The position numbers were made by a program, and so were the translations under genes. Under the pieces are notes generated by a model. The model was not told the DNA's origin. It saw only the letters and a program-made list of their open reading frames with translations, and made no database searches. Of a stretch of DNA of 64,000 nt, positions 1 through 12,588 are shown piece after piece. Source of the stretch: Chlorokybus atmophyticus. Taxonomy: Eukaryota; Streptophyta; Chlorokybophyceae; Chlorokybales; Chlorokybaceae. Position 1 is the first letter of the stretch. Each line of letters opens with the position of its first letter. Location of the stretch: positions 28,377 through 92,376 of the forward strand of contig RHPI01003079.1 in NCBI GenBank assembly GCA_009103225.1, in the 5' to 3' direction.

Positions 1-1639
1 GGGGAGAGGGGGCTTTTAGATACGGGTGAAGTTGGTACTATGAGGCAAGCCTTGCTTAGGACATTCGCATCGAATATGTGTAGAATGTGTTTAAACACAT
101 AATGTGTGCATTACCATATGTACCCATTTACAGTGGGCAGTCAGCTTGCTAATTCACATATGGTTATTAACGGCTTAACGTAATCAGCTACAGCTTTATC
201 TTTTTTGCATTGCTTGTGGTTAATATGTTCATTAGGATGATGTCACATATGTGCTTTGTTGCTTGTGCATGTATAACTCACATTGGATGCAATTACTCCA
301 ATGTTGACCTCAACCTTGCAATAAAGCAAAGCAACCGCGCACCAAAAGTTCAGCGCCATTGCGTATCGTACTTGTGAGAGTTGCAAAATTTACATGATTT
401 GTACATCATAATCAAATGCCCATGTCTTGAATGTGATGCATTTTCTTTGACGTAGGGTTGGTAACGTTGATAATAGTGTTACGCACTCGTGTACATTATA
501 ATTCATAGCTTAGCTCAGTTACTTTGTTCGTTCGGTTATGACTTCGGTTGCGGCTTACACGTGCACGCGTTCACTCCTTGTAACGAGCAATCGTAAGATC
601 ACATTATCTCATATACGCAGCTCATGCATTCACAACGCTCACATTCACAATTACGTGTACAATGACAGCAACATCGCCGCCACGAGGCTCAGGCCCAGTA
701 TCACGTCACAATGTACGTCGCTGCTAATACAGCGCTGTGCTGGAGTGTGGGCGACAGCGCGATACTGCAGAACTCTTGATGCGGTCGGCGACCGTCAGCG
801 TAAGAACATTTTGTGCTGGATGCAACATCTTGCGCCTGCCGCAGTATGTTGTATCGCCCATGGCGACGTGTCTGCACGATGGTTGGCCAGGCGGGAGCTG
901 CCGCAGCGTGGCGGTGGCGCTCCCCATGTTGCTGCTGGCCCGGACTAAGTTGAACGCACAGCCTGCCTTAGCTAAGCATGAGCGGAGCCGTCCCATGACA
1001 ATGGCGCTGATGCCGAAGGCAGCGAAGCTGCACTCCTTGTGCTCAGCACATAGTACAACGAGCTGCTGTCTTCTCGAGTAAGCAAGTGTCGGCGTTAGGG
1101 GTTGCTGTGGGATTGTTATATTTGCTACGCCTCCTGCCTTGCGATGCGTTTTTCTGATGTTTGCGTCATTGATTTTACATGGTGACTGACCAGGGACTGA
1201 CGAGTGCCTGACCTTACCTGACCGTACATAACCCTGACGACTTGGGCCATAAAGGGACTAACTGAACTGCCAGTGTATATTGTGGATAACAATTAACGGC
1301 CGATGGCCTATCGTACAATATAATGGACTGCTGCCTGCCTGTCATTACCTGCTTGTAATATATGTCGACGGCCGACCCCCGGTCGTACAGCACCCGCAGC
1401 GGAGACCTACCTGTTATGGCAATAAAGTCACCTCTCAGTCCCCTAATTTCGACGAATGATACGGATTATTTACGTAGTTAATACGACTAACTGCCGGTCG
1501 TATAGCATTTTGCGACGGTGATGTATTAAAAATGGCAAGTGACTTATCAGTCCCAACTTAGGGACGAGCGGTGGCGGTGAGTTGGGACAAGTACCAATAT
1601 ATGATATGATGGAAGTTTCGTCTCAAAACAATACTACGA

Positions 1640-1745
1640 TCGTACTATCGTTATGGTACAGCAGTACCATTACAATGGTACCATTATATAGGTACTTTTG
1701 TACCATTACGATGGTACAAAAGTACCATCGTAATGGTACGATGGT
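1640..1745. repeat. GGTAC-rich palindromic cluster
   Basis: The block is built from repeated gtaccat/atggtac units. Its core, 1691-1726, is a perfect inverted repeat with 16-base arms and a 4-base loop (tacg). Neighbouring units at 1656-1690 and 1727-1745 repeat the same gtaccattac theme in both orientations. It could form a strong cruciform. No coding potential is seen. Confidence 0.7.
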
Positions 1746-1861
1746 GTCATAAGGGAAGCCGTTAAGTTATCAAACTCAACAGCCCCCTTGTGAATTCAAA
1801 CGCTAAGCCGCAACACGACGATCAACTGTGCAAGTTGACTTGCGCAGTTGAGCGTTGTGCG

Positions 1862-1893
1862 GAGGCAGCGGCGGCGGCGGGGGCGGCGGCAGG
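1862..1893. repeat. GGC trinucleotide-rich tract
   Basis: Short imperfect (ggc)n run with a second ggc-rich patch near 2000-2025. Translations in the two strands give Ala/Gly/Pro runs without any recognised domain. Confidence 0.6.
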
Positions 1894-2295
1894 TATGTGC
1901 TTGTGTGCTTGTGCATGTCTTGTCGTGTAGTGCGTAGCAGCGCAGCGTGACCGCCCTTCCACCCTTCGTGTTGCAGGGCGGCCACCAGGCCAGGCCACGC
2001 GGCGGCAGCGGCGGCCGCCAGCAGGTGCACTGTTGTGGTGGTGGTGGTGGTGTGTATATGATGTGTTGCGCCGCCCTAGCTGACCGCCCCTCTTTCCTCA
2101 GGACGGCCAGGCTAGGAGGGCGGAAGCAGCAGGCAAGCGGCAGCACAAGACTTAGCGGCGGCAGACTGTACGGTAGAAGGTAGTACTACTACCGTAGTAG
2201 TGTAGTAGTATACCGTGGTATGTTAGTGGTGAGGCTTGTACTGTGTAGGTGACATGTATATGAATGTGATGTAATCAAGTTGTGATATATGATTG

Positions 2296-2384
2296 CCGTC
2301 AGTGATGAGTAGGTACCGCATTTATGTGACATCGATTTGCACAGGTGATGTTACACAAACGCGGTACCTACTCATCACTGACGG
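2296..2384. repeat. Long hairpin (inverted repeat)
   Basis: Left arm 2296-2319 and right arm 2361-2384 are perfect 24-base reverse complements. Pairing continues imperfectly inward for about 14 more bases, leaving a short loop near 2334-2346. It resembles a MITE-like foldback or a small-RNA hairpin locus. No open frame spans it. Confidence 0.75.
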
Positions 2385-2639
2385 TACTCTAAGGTACAGT
2401 TAGTCATAACTAGATACCTGGCAGTCTGGGACAAAGTGTCACGCCCAAAGGGCTGGCAAAAGTCACTCTCATGTTCCTTACTTATGTGGTAAGTAAGAAG
2501 AACTAAGTGAGGATCCCGTATAGTCAAGTTGTGTAGTACTTGGCATATGTGCTCATGAAGTTAGTTCTTGTGCACTTAGTGTGCAAGGGCGTTGTAGCTA
2601 CACATAGGCACTGTCTACTAGCAAGCACAGAGCTGGTCG

Positions 2640-2765
2640 GTGTCATATGTCCGCATGTATATGCATATGGTTGCATATGCATGCATGTGTCCGCACATGA
2701 GTTGCATGCATGTGTCCGCATATGTGCGGATATGAGTGATGTATGCATGTGTATGCATATGTATG
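2640..2765. repeat. ATGCAT/CATATG palindromic microsatellite
   Basis: Alternating catatg, atgcat and tgtccgca units repeat through this stretch. Many hexamers are self-complementary. Simple-sequence DNA. Confidence 0.65.
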
Positions 2766-2766
2766 A

Positions 2767-2880
2767 GGTCCTAGACTGATGTGACCAGCCTTGGGCGTTC
2801 ACAATGTCCAAGGCTGATGTGTGATCAGTCTTGGGCGTTGACAAGATGTCCTAGGGCTGATGTGGCAGCTCTTAGGCATG
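2767..2880. repeat. Degenerate tandem repeat
   Basis: About two and a half diverged copies of a unit of roughly 50 bases containing gctgatgtg...cttgggcgtt.acaa.atgtcc. No coding signal. Confidence 0.5.
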
Positions 2881-3312
2881 AGTATAGGTCAACGCAGCCA
2901 TGACAAGGCAAGTAGCCTTGGACATGGTTGTTCTAGGTCGGAGAGCAGCAAAGAGGGGGTATATGAACGGCCTCAACAAGTGTTGAGGCAGCTCAGCATG
3001 TGCATACTCAACTCTTGTGTGTGGGGTGCCTAGTTCAGTTGTTCAAGGGGCTCTCCCTCTCATCCCAAGTGGGGTGTAGTGTCCGTAGCAGCCTTGCACG
3101 TGAGTAGGGTGTGCTTGAGTGTGTGTGAGCTGAGTGGAGGGTTTGTTGTGTATTCTCTCCATCCCGTTGCGGTGCGTCATTCCTTCAACAAGGTGCTGCA
3201 CCGTGGTATGTTGCGAAGAAGTTCTTGTGCGTGTGCACAAGTATGTGACATACACGAGCAGGTAAGTGTGTGTGCCACGTCACACAAAGTTACCACAAAG
3301 TTGCCGGTATCT

Positions 3313-3470
3313 AACTGATAAGTACCGGTCAGATACCTGTTGGTTAGGCTAAGTCACCTTTGCTTAACTGATAGGTATCTTACAGGTACGGTTGGTTAGA
3401 TCAAGTCCCTTTTGCTTGACTAATAAGTACCTGACAAGTACCTGTCGGTCTAGGTCAGTCCCTTTGTGTA
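3313..3470. repeat. Three-copy ~52-bp tandem repeat
   Basis: Units begin near 3313 (aactgataag), 3366 (aactgatagg) and 3418 (gactaataag). Each carries paired gtacc/ggtac steps and ends with a ctttgctt-like segment. A decayed minisatellite. Confidence 0.6.
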
Positions 3471-5825
3471 AACGGCCGGGGACGGCCGTTATGCTTAGGT
3501 CTCTGTATCGAGATTACAGGTAAATTGAGCCCGGCCAGTCCAAATGAGTATCCTCAGGTGCACGGCCGTTACCAGTATTTAATCGGCCGGCGGGGGAAAC
3601 ATTTTGCGACGTGTTTGACTGACCTGGTTAGCGCTCTCCCTTGGTTATTGTCACTCACTTGCGTTGCCTGTTCAGGTTGCTTGTCCAGCGCAATACATGA
3701 ACAATTAGGAGCCTACGTTGAACCTGTTAACGAATCTGTCCCGCTGGGTTGCGTTCAAAGCTTGATGCCATGCTGAAGCCAACCTCTGCGCTGAGTATGT
3801 AAGTGCGCTTGCGCCTGTCAGCTAGGGTTCGCATGCTCCGCAGCCTTCCTACCACAGAAAGGGTAGCAAGACCTGCTCGGACCCTTTTCGTCAGTGGTTT
3901 GCTGAGATAGACTTTTTTACTATCTTAATAGGAAGCTAGCCGTTTTTGCTTAGTATGGGTGTGGCCAGCTGGTGCCATTCCTGGTGATTAAATTGCAAAC
4001 ATACCAAACGACCACAAGTTGTTGAAGGTTTGCTGTTGCCTTTGCTGAACTATGAGTGGTGGTAGGTGCTGAAGCTTCTGGGAACAATGCAACACCGAGA
4101 GCATGGAGCAAGGAGTCATGATTTGCGCTCGATTGCCAAGCCTTTTTTCAGGTAATCTGACATTTCCATGCAAATTCCCTTGAACTGGAACTCGAGATGA
4201 CGAAAACTACCTTTAGGAAGTGTCGTATGATGCATTGCATGTAGGTGCCCGCCAACCGATCCCGCTGCTTCGGCAGCGCCCGGCTGCGCGCAGTGTCTGT
4301 GCAGAAGACTTAGCACGGGTCTCTAAGAGTTCCACGTTATTTGTGTTACTGCCAGTGCTGGGCCGTTGTCAACAATTGAACGTGTGTCGCCTGTCAATCC
4401 ACCGAGCTGTATGAAATATTATTACTATTCTCTGAAAAGAGTATTGCATTTGCGCCTGCCACTGGCACTGTCTTGTACATGGGAAGAGTTGATGATCATG
4501 ACGTCTTCCTCCTGGTCATCTGATGCATTACTGTGCATGATGACCTGTAATTTTCTTTCACTCCTATCTGATCTTCCCATCAGAAATGCCTGGCGTCATG
4601 TCTTGCAACATGCACGTCATTTGCCATATTATAGTTTGCTCGCGCACGTATGCAAATGCGCATATCAAGCACACATTGCTTTTGTCTCGCAGTTTTATTG
4701 CGATGGGTTAAGTACGGCGCAAACACAGGCATCGTGGTGGACACACCGCCTCATGCGTGTTCCGAGCAAAATAGGTCAGCATGTTGACACTTCACATGGT
4801 GTTGTGTGGTGTCTCACTTTGACCTAGATTGACTGCAAAATTGGAATTACCGGCTGAGTACTTCTTCAGTTGTAAGCTCTATGGTGACATCTCATGGCTG
4901 CCTGAGGCCTGTGTGAGGAGTTTTGCATGCGACTGCTATCCGCTATGTGGATAAACTGGTGTTTGAACTAGAGATCTGAGCCTATCAGGCCAGTGACGAT
5001 TACCACCCTTGGCTGTCTGTGCGGAAGAGCACTTTGAGTCTGTGTTGCATCAACTATTAATACCCTTGGTCGTTTTGCCATACCATGGGGTTGTAATGGC
5101 CCTGATGCTACATAACAAGTGTGGTCATTCTGGAGCAATGGGCATGTTTGCATGGTCCCTGCGAGTTCCGGGAAAGCCATCGCATATTAGTGTGTCTTTT
5201 AACAACTATTGCAGTGTGCTCACCCAGTACCGCTATTGTGCAGTTTCAGTGGAGTGGCAGATGTAAAGCCATGAAGGCGCAGGGGCATCCGCGTCGCAGG
5301 CGGGCAATTGCGGCTGTAGCTACTTGTTGCAGATACACGTTGTTGTTGGCTTAGGGAAAGGCTGTGCCATTGACTCCCGTTCCTTGCATAGCTTGCTACA
5401 CAGCAGCTGTCCGAGTTATATCAGCATTCCGTCCTCATTTGCAATCATGCGCAGCGTGCATGCATGTGTCAGCCAAGAAGCACTTGCCATGAGTTGGAGG
5501 AGCATGGTGTACAACTTGTGTCGGCGTGTTCAGGGCTTCCTAGGTTGGCTGGGATGCAATGGATGTCTCTTGTGTCTGGCTGTGCAGGTTCCCACAACAT
5601 CACAAGGCGACTACGGCATGTAGCCAATATGTACTGCTGCTTTTGCCATTGAATGTCTCAACACTATGCACTCGGCACAGCAGCAAACCCCTTTTGTTCA
5701 CTGAAGCTGCAATATATAGCGCAACCAAGAAAAGTATGCTGTGTACAGGATATGCGCGGGGTTGTGTACGACCATCGATGTGGTTGTCTACACAGCATAA
5801 CAGCATAAGAGCGTGCTTTTCCTGG

Positions 5826-5868
5826 TGGAGGTGGGTGTACCATGGATGTGATTGTGCACCCACCTCCA
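5826..5868. repeat. Hairpin downstream of the IBR3-like gene
   Basis: Perfect 12-base arms (tggaggtgggtg at 5826-5837 and its complement at 5857-5868) flank a 19-base loop. It lies about 240 bases past the stop codon of the minus-strand gene, so it could fall in its 3' UTR or 3' flank. Confidence 0.55.
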
Positions 5869-6103
5869 TCACTCATCTCGGGTGCAGATGCACTATCAGT
5901 TGTTCTTATGCACAGCTGTGCGTGATCTCTGCAAGTCCTCTCATGGAGCACATCATTGTTGTGCCACACTTGCAGCAAACAGTGTGTAACTTGTCAAGCG
6001 ACCTTGCCACAGGCACAACAACGCAATCAATGTAGACGCAACTATCTGCGACAAACTACGCAGACCACAGCTGTACACAAAATCCAAGACAACATGTCAA
6101 GTG

Positions 6104-9100
6104 TTACAACTTTGAAGTGTTTGTCCGGGCAGCAGCACGCCTCAACTCGAGCTTTGCAAGTGTGCCCAGATGCACTTCATCAGGCCCATCAGCAATTCTC
6201 AGCGTGCGAGCAGCAGCCCACAGGTGTGCCAGCGGGAAATCCCCGCTGACACCAGCGCCACCATGAATCTGGATGGCATGGTCCACAACCAGCAATGCAG
6301 CTCGTGGAGCCGCCACCTTTGCCGCTGCCACCTCACCTTGAGCCCCCTTGAAACCCTTTGCGTCCAAAGCATGGGCCGCTCGTCTCACGAGCAAACGTGC
6401 GCTGTCCACCTCAATACGGCACTGCGATGTTGCACATGGCGAGCGCGTTAGCTGATGACAATGACAATACGCATGGCCCCAACCCAACACAGGGTTCAAT
6501 GCGTGCTTACCGTTGCCAGGCGTTCTGCCGTGCTGCCAAGTTGGGAGAGAGTACTGCCGAAAGCAGTTCGAGCGAGAGAACGCTGTGCGGCCAGAGTGAG
6601 TGCACGCTCGGCAGCACCAACCAGGCGCATGCAGTGATGTAGACGGCCAGGACCCAGCCGGCCCTGGAAAGAAAGAGAAAGTGAGGAGATGCGTGCGTGT
6701 TCAACCCTTCGTCAAGGACAGGCTGCGACTCAGACACATTCACATATCAGCAGCCTCACCTGGGCAATCTCAAAGCCTCGGCCTTCGCCAAGTATGAGGT
6801 TGCTGCAAGGAACGCGCACATTGTCGAAGGAGACCTCGGCATGACCGTGTGGGGCGTCATCAAACCTACCAAAGACACGGCACCAATGAATGGTGTTGCA
6901 AGGGTATGTGCATGCAATCAAAGTATGCTTGAGGCGTCAGTACTTACCCAAAGACCGTCAGGGGCCTCTTGACCGTCAACCCAGAAGTGTCCATCAGCAC
7001 GATGAGCATGGATTGCTGCTTATGCGTGGGTGCAGATATATCCGTTTTGCCCTATCATAACAGCCTGGTGACCCTGTGTGCATGTACACAAGCAACGCAA
7101 ATGCAAGCGATGCTCTGCACATTGTTGGTAACGTTGCTCACCATGAATATGCAAAACTTGCACCTTGGGTCCATGGCACCACTCGCCCACCACTTTAACC
7201 CGTTAACAATATACTCGTTTTTCGCCTTTTGAATCTGTGAACCAATGTTGGTTGCGTCGCTGCTTGCCACGGCCGGCTCCGTCATGCAGAAGCAGCTTCT
7301 GCAGTCGCCAAGCAGGAGCGGACGCAGATACGCCCGTTGTTGTTCAGGGGATGCATATCGCGCTAGGACCTGCGGATGCAAGTCAACGACGGCGTCATTG
7401 TCAAGCAACACTGACAGTGGTGTCGATTGCATGGCGGCGCACACCATATAATTGGCAGACTTGGCATGGATGAATGTGCACAGTTGTTGAGCACACAAGT
7501 AATGCCAGAACAGTACTGTCCATGACGTTGGATTTCCAAACCTCCATGTTGCCGGTATCAGGCGCGCTGCAATTGAAGACCTCGGGTGCCCACAAGCTTC
7601 TGCCCATGACCTCGCATAAAGGAGCATACTCCAGGTTGGTCAAACCTTCAACGGCAAGAGCTTGTTTAGGTTCTGCGTTCTTCACGAAAGACCCAATGCA
7701 GAGAGGAGTTCAGGTAATGAACTTGCCTGCTCCCAACAGGTGCTCTTCCGCTTGTCCTCCACTGAGCAATCCCTTAACTTTCTCAGCAGTGTCTTTTGGC
7801 AACCACAAGTTCCATAGCCCTTGCTTCTTGGCCAGCCGTTTGAGCTCCTCTTGCAAAGGGTGGATAGTCCAGCGCTTGTCGGACAACGCATGCGCTTCAA
7901 GGATTTGTTCAGCTGGATAGATGTGCCTGTATGGGGAGCAGCAACAGCAAGTTTGTTGCAAATCATTTCCTTTGTCAACCACCTCGGTGCTTTGCGTGCG
8001 TAAGACTGCACCTGTCCATGAAAGCCTCCAGTTTTTCCAACAGCACTGCAACCCTAGTGGAACGTTGCCCCGATGTACTCACAACGTCCTCCTCATTCGC
8101 TACGCGCTCCGTTAAGCGTGCCACGGCAGGCGCAGACGAAGACTTGGTGACTTTCAGTGCACTTGTGGCGAGGACGGTCACAAGGGGACCCATCTGTGCA
8201 GCATTGGTAGCAGAGGCATTGCCCTGCGCAACAGTTTCAGTTTACGAGTATGGGTATGAGTGATTGCACTGCTTTGTGCACAGCCAACAACAACTGCCAG
8301 CATACCTGTAGCGCTCTACGATAGACTCCTGCGAGAATAGCTGCAGCACGAAACATGCTCAGCGCAAGGTAGAAAGGCCACGATGGCCCGGGTTGCGCGA
8401 CACCCTGGAGGGCATTCAACACGAATGAGCCAATGCAGGTGAGTTGAATTATGCTGCACAACTCAGTAACATAACGACCATACAGACATGTGGGGGGACA
8501 ATGGTTACCCGTGCATCGCAGTAAACTGCAATGAACTCCTGTTCCGAGAGCATCCCAGCTGGTAGTTGCCCAGGTGTCTCCTGCGGTACAATGTACGTGC
8601 TTGATACTGTGCCACAAGCACAATTCCCAAAGCGAGACTGACCTGCAGTGAGAACTGCATGATGCCAGGTGGCAGTCTGTAGCCCATGCACGCGTATGAC
8701 AAGTCCGAATACGCGTTACCCAATGTAGAGAGCTCCCAGTCCAGCACCGCCAGGACTCTGGGCTGAAAACTGTGCGGGTTAGCACATGAGTGCTGATAAA
8801 TATTATTCACAGCAAAGACATAAGCACACCTCTGTCGGATGAAACACCAGGTTGTCCAGCCTGAAGTCGCCATGCACAATTGTGTTGTAACTGGTCCTGT
8901 CCTCGTGGGGAACGTGCGCTCGCAGCCATGAGATCAACTCATCTACCACAGGTTGCTCTTCAATTTTGCTCGCCTCGTACTGCCGAGCCCATCGCTCTAC
9001 CTGGCATGGACATTACTGTGTAGCGTTGTTCATGTTGAAACATTACCACACTGTATGCCTTATGGGATAACCTGCCGGGCACAGTAATTGTCAGGGCGTC

Positions 9101-10196
9101 CATAATCGCTCAACCCCACTGCACGTGCGTTGATAGCATGAAGCGCCGCCAAAGTGCGTGCAACAGCAGCGAACAGCGCACGCCTTTCTGCTGGCTGACA
9201 TTCCTGCATTGCGCAAGTCATATGATTAAAGATACCAGAATGTAAGGCGACGAGCGCATTGCACATGGGTGGTTACTTACTGGCAAGAGTGGGTTGGTGA
9301 GAATACGTCCCTCAACATACTCCATGATGTAGAAGGGCGTGCCAATCACACTCTCGTCGGTGCACAGACAGTACACTTTGGGCACCGGCACTTTGCTACT
9401 CTGCAGCAAGCCAAAATTAACATGATGTCCTTCATTGCAGGAAGCAGTTCACAGTGTGGTCAGCTGTGATCGTTTCTACTGTCTTGGGAGTTGTCTCAAA
9501 TGCCTGCACTGTAACTGTTTGCACGTGAACGCCCTCAGTGCTTACATAAGACGGGGCACACCCTTTTACCTGCAGTGCAGCGAGCACCCTGTACTCTCTT
9601 TCAACCGCGTGAGCGGACGGCAGCAGCTTGCCAGCGGGCTTCTTGCGCAGAACATAACGCTGCTGCGCATCCGTTTGCAGCAAGTATGTTGGGTTGGACT
9701 GCCCATGCGAGAACTGCGAGCACATTCACAAATGTCAGGGAAGCATAATCTCTTATGACGGACTTCGTATCAGCGCTAACTCTGATAACACAGGACAACA
9801 CACAACGCCATGCTTTGACAGAGTGTCTCAAAAGAGTCTGCTGAGGGAAATCAGCTGTTGTGCCAGCAAATTGCAATTGTCTGATGTGACCTTGTTCAGC
9901 AAATACCAACGCCATTTTAACAAGAGCCTGCAAACTTCTGTCACCTACACCCAAGCTAGTTCGACAGACATGCTGCATGCCAACTTTCTATGCTAGCGCT
10001 CACTCCAGGCTGCTTCTGCTCAAACGCAACGACACCACCACTTACGCACTTTGCTGATAGAGAATCCCCCTTCCTCCGCTGCCGACAGCAGCTTGAAGCC
10101 AGCCACGTGTCGGCTCATGTACTGTGCCAGCGCCGTCCTGTCCAGCATCTCGTGCTGCGCATGGGCGGCGGCGCCACTCTCCATGTCGGCCAGCAT
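6104..10196 (-). CDS. IBR3: IBR3/ACAD11-like APH-acyl-CoA dehydrogenase fusion, 16 exons
   Basis: Predicted peroxisomal flavoprotein of fatty acyl/IBA-type beta-oxidation. I assembled 16 minus-strand exons: 10196-10050, 9713-9570, 9400-9281, 9203-9072, 9000-8830, 8762-8643, 8580-8509, 8404-8306, 8223-8012, 7926-7727, 7672-7542, 7369-7142, 7015-6948, 6865-6760, 6663-6511, 6421-6104. All phases agree and the sum is 2421 bases, or 806 residues plus stop, the usual length for this family. The N-terminal half is an aminoglycoside-phosphotransferase-like kinase domain: HGQSNPT near residue 52, HGDFRLDN at 224-231, LDWE at 245. The C-terminal half is acyl-CoA dehydrogenase: [10 protein letters not shown] near 493, [12 protein letters not shown] near 543, [11 protein letters not shown] near 752, IADGPDEVH near 777. 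The protein ends in SKL, a canonical PTS1. Introns are 54-336 bases. Intron 10 (7673-7726) is GC-AG, the others GT-AG. The start ATG follows an in-frame TGA. Confidence 0.9.
7673..7726 (-). other. 54-base GC-AG intron of the IBR3-like gene
   Basis: The minus-strand exon ends at 7727 and is followed by GCAAGT. The next exon resumes at 7672 after ...CGCAG. Joining them keeps phase 1 and joins HLLGA to [10 protein letters not shown] as the family alignment expects. No GT donor in frame gives the same product. Confidence 0.7.
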
Positions 10197-11331
10197 GTGT
10201 TTGTGCTCCGAGCCTATGCCTTCACCTCACCTCCTCCGCTCTGACAATGCCTCGACCCCAGTACCCCACCCTGCCGCCGGCGACGACGCCACCAGCAGCA
10301 GCCACTTCACCTTTCCGCGAACCACAACACTTGTTTACGACCTTACTTCGGGATGCTTGTTGTTGCTGTTGTTGTTAATTTCGGAATGATGGGGCGGCGG
10401 CGAAGCGCCTGTGGCTGGTAAGCTGCGACCGTCACGGTAAGATTGTAATCACACCAAGTCTATCTATATATCTATCTATCTGCCTTTGAACAAAACATGC
10501 ATAGCGTGCATGCAAGTCAAGGCACATGCACATGCTAGGTAAGCAAGCGCATACCAACATCAGCCATGCAAACTCGCCATCACCGTGTTTAAACACACCA
10601 CCATCGGGCTGTTCAAAACTGCCTTCACTACTACCACTACGACCACATACAACACTAACCACCAACCCCAGTAGTCGTGCACGCATACAAGCACACCTAT
10701 TACTTGCACGCAGCAAGTTGTGTGTATGCCATCTGGATATGCGTGTGCCATCTCCACCATATATGACAGCATGCGTGCCACTCCCGCACGCAGTGCTCAT
10801 ACCAAGTGGCATAGATTATCTCACAACACATGCCCATCAACAGTCCGTGCAAAGAATTGGGAGCAAAACCTAATATGCATTCAGCCAACATACTCGCATC
10901 CATGCTCAATACTGTCGCCAACAAGCATATCGTATCATACCATATTGTGTGTGTGTGCTGAGCAATGCTGCACGTATGTGTGCTCACACCACCCCCACTC
11001 CTACCATGCCACAGCGACATGCAACTCATGCTAGTTCTCAGTTGCACGCCTGCACATAGTAATGCAAAACGGAACGAAAAAGCGTAACGGAGGTTGCGTG
11101 CCTAGTGCCATCAGTGATGCATGCTCATGCTTCATTGTCAATGGTGGGGCATTCATCACGTGTAAACAATGTTACACAGAGCATGGAACTAATCACATGC
11201 ACACCCATTGATGGGTGTCTTTGTTCAAGGGGTTACGCAATGATATTACATATGCAATGCAAGCCAACGCATCACTTCATGCACGTGCGCATGCATGAGT
11301 AGCCGCTCCCCCCCACCCCCACCCCCCACCC
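10197..11331. other. Upstream flank of the IBR3-like gene; no further gene seen
   Basis: Includes the presumed promoter side of the minus-strand gene, a tgt-rich run near 10350-10378, a tcta/tatc microsatellite near 10458-10482, and cytosine-rich sequence at 11308-11331 running into the N gap. No coding exon could be supported. Confidence 0.45.
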
Positions 11332-11728
11332 NNNNNNNNNNNNNNNNNNNNNNNNNNNNNNNNNNNNNNNNNNNNNNNNNNNNNNNNNNNNNNNNNNNNN
11401 NNNNNNNNNNNNNNNNNNNNNNNNNNNNNNNNNNNNNNNNNNNNNNNNNNNNNNNNNNNNNNNNNNNNNNNNNNNNNNNNNNNNNNNNNNNNNNNNNNNN
11501 NNNNNNNNNNNNNNNNNNNNNNNNNNNNNNNNNNNNNNNNNNNNNNNNNNNNNNNNNNNNNNNNNNNNNNNNNNNNNNNNNNNNNNNNNNNNNNNNNNNN
11601 NNNNNNNNNNNNNNNNNNNNNNNNNNNNNNNNNNNNNNNNNNNNNNNNNNNNNNNNNNNNNNNNNNNNNNNNNNNNNNNNNNNNNNNNNNNNNNNNNNNN
11701 NNNNNNNNNNNNNNNNNNNNNNNNNNNN
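11332..11728. other. Assembly gap (397 N)
   Basis: Run of N flanked on the left by C-rich sequence (ccccaccccc), a common cause of sequencing failure. Anything spanning it is unknown. Confidence 0.99.
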
Positions 11729-11964
11729 GGGTTATGTTAGAGAAAGGGGGATTGTAATGTGAGCGCCACGCGAGTCACCGCTCAGATGCGTCATTTAAGT
11801 TGGATGACGTATTCATGCGGTGTGCCATGTGTCATTCATACTCAATAACAGTAACAAGCCGGCACACGGTACGTACAGTGTCTCAAGCCTTATACCTGAT
11901 TGAGCCTCGCAACTTTTAGGCTATACATCAACATCCGTTATATATACCATGCATGACACACAAC

Positions 11965-12135
11965 GTTTAAAGACCATGCATGGTCCTTTCATGGCCCTCG
12001 CGGACTATGTATCCACGGGCCAGGACTGCTTGGTCCGCGGGGGACGGACCGTTCCTGGTCCGTTCGGGGCCCTGAATCCTGGTGCGCAGTTGTGCACCAG
12101 GCATGGTGCGCGGCCGGACCAGATACATGTATCCC
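11965..12135. repeat. GGTCC/GGACC palindromic repeat, copy 1
   Basis: Stretch dense in ggacc/ggtcc steps and self-complementary units (accatgcatggt, ggtgcgcagttgtgcacc). The order of motifs (ctcgcggac, ttggtccgcg, gggacggaccgt, ttcggggccc) matches the block at 18890-19110, so this is a dispersed repeat family. Confidence 0.7.
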
Positions 12136-12588
12136 TCGCTAGGGGCATATGTTTATCTTCAACCATCTTATGCTCTTGGCGGGGTCATTCTCCAAGCGTT
12201 TAACAGCATAATATGCTCTTGACTGCCAAGAGACCTAATATGCAATCAGCGGGGTTTTGTGTATAATACATGTATCGCTGTAGCACGGTGAGCAATAAAG
12301 CTCAACAATGCCCATGTTGCTACATTCTTGCTTGAATACCATACAATGCGTTTATTGCTGTAGTCAGATGAATCCAAACTACATTCTTGCAGTAGTTTTA
12401 TGACATGCAGCCAAGATGCTGTGATTATAACTCATTGTTTGATGTACAACTGCTGAACTTGTCAATGGCTTGTAATGTGTTTAGAGTGCGACTTTTGTGT
12501 ATGATGCAAAGCATGCACGCACACTTGCATGCATGTCTCATGCCTTGAACAGAATGAAAGTTCGCATGTACATCAAACATCTCAGCCA
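12136..12588. other. No gene seen
   Basis: AT-richer spacer between the GGTCC repeat and the Tigger-like gene, containing tgcat-rich simple sequence near 12500-12545. Confidence 0.4.

Larger units (their letters stand above)
1..6103. other. Gene-poor flank with hairpins and short repeats
   Basis: I find no open frame here that looks like a conserved protein. The short frames present have low-complexity, His/Cys/Met-rich translations typical of non-coding DNA rich in gcatgc and tgtgtg steps. Several discrete repeats and hairpins are listed separately. A spliced gene with short exons of no recognisable family could be missed. Confidence 0.5.

Noticed and set aside
4116-4316. Minus-strand open segment near 4.2 kb as a host exon
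   Set aside because: 66 codons with no recognised motif, no partner exon and no convincing splice context.
11295-11762. Open frame spanning the N gap
   Set aside because: Its length comes from unknown bases; there is no real sequence to support it.
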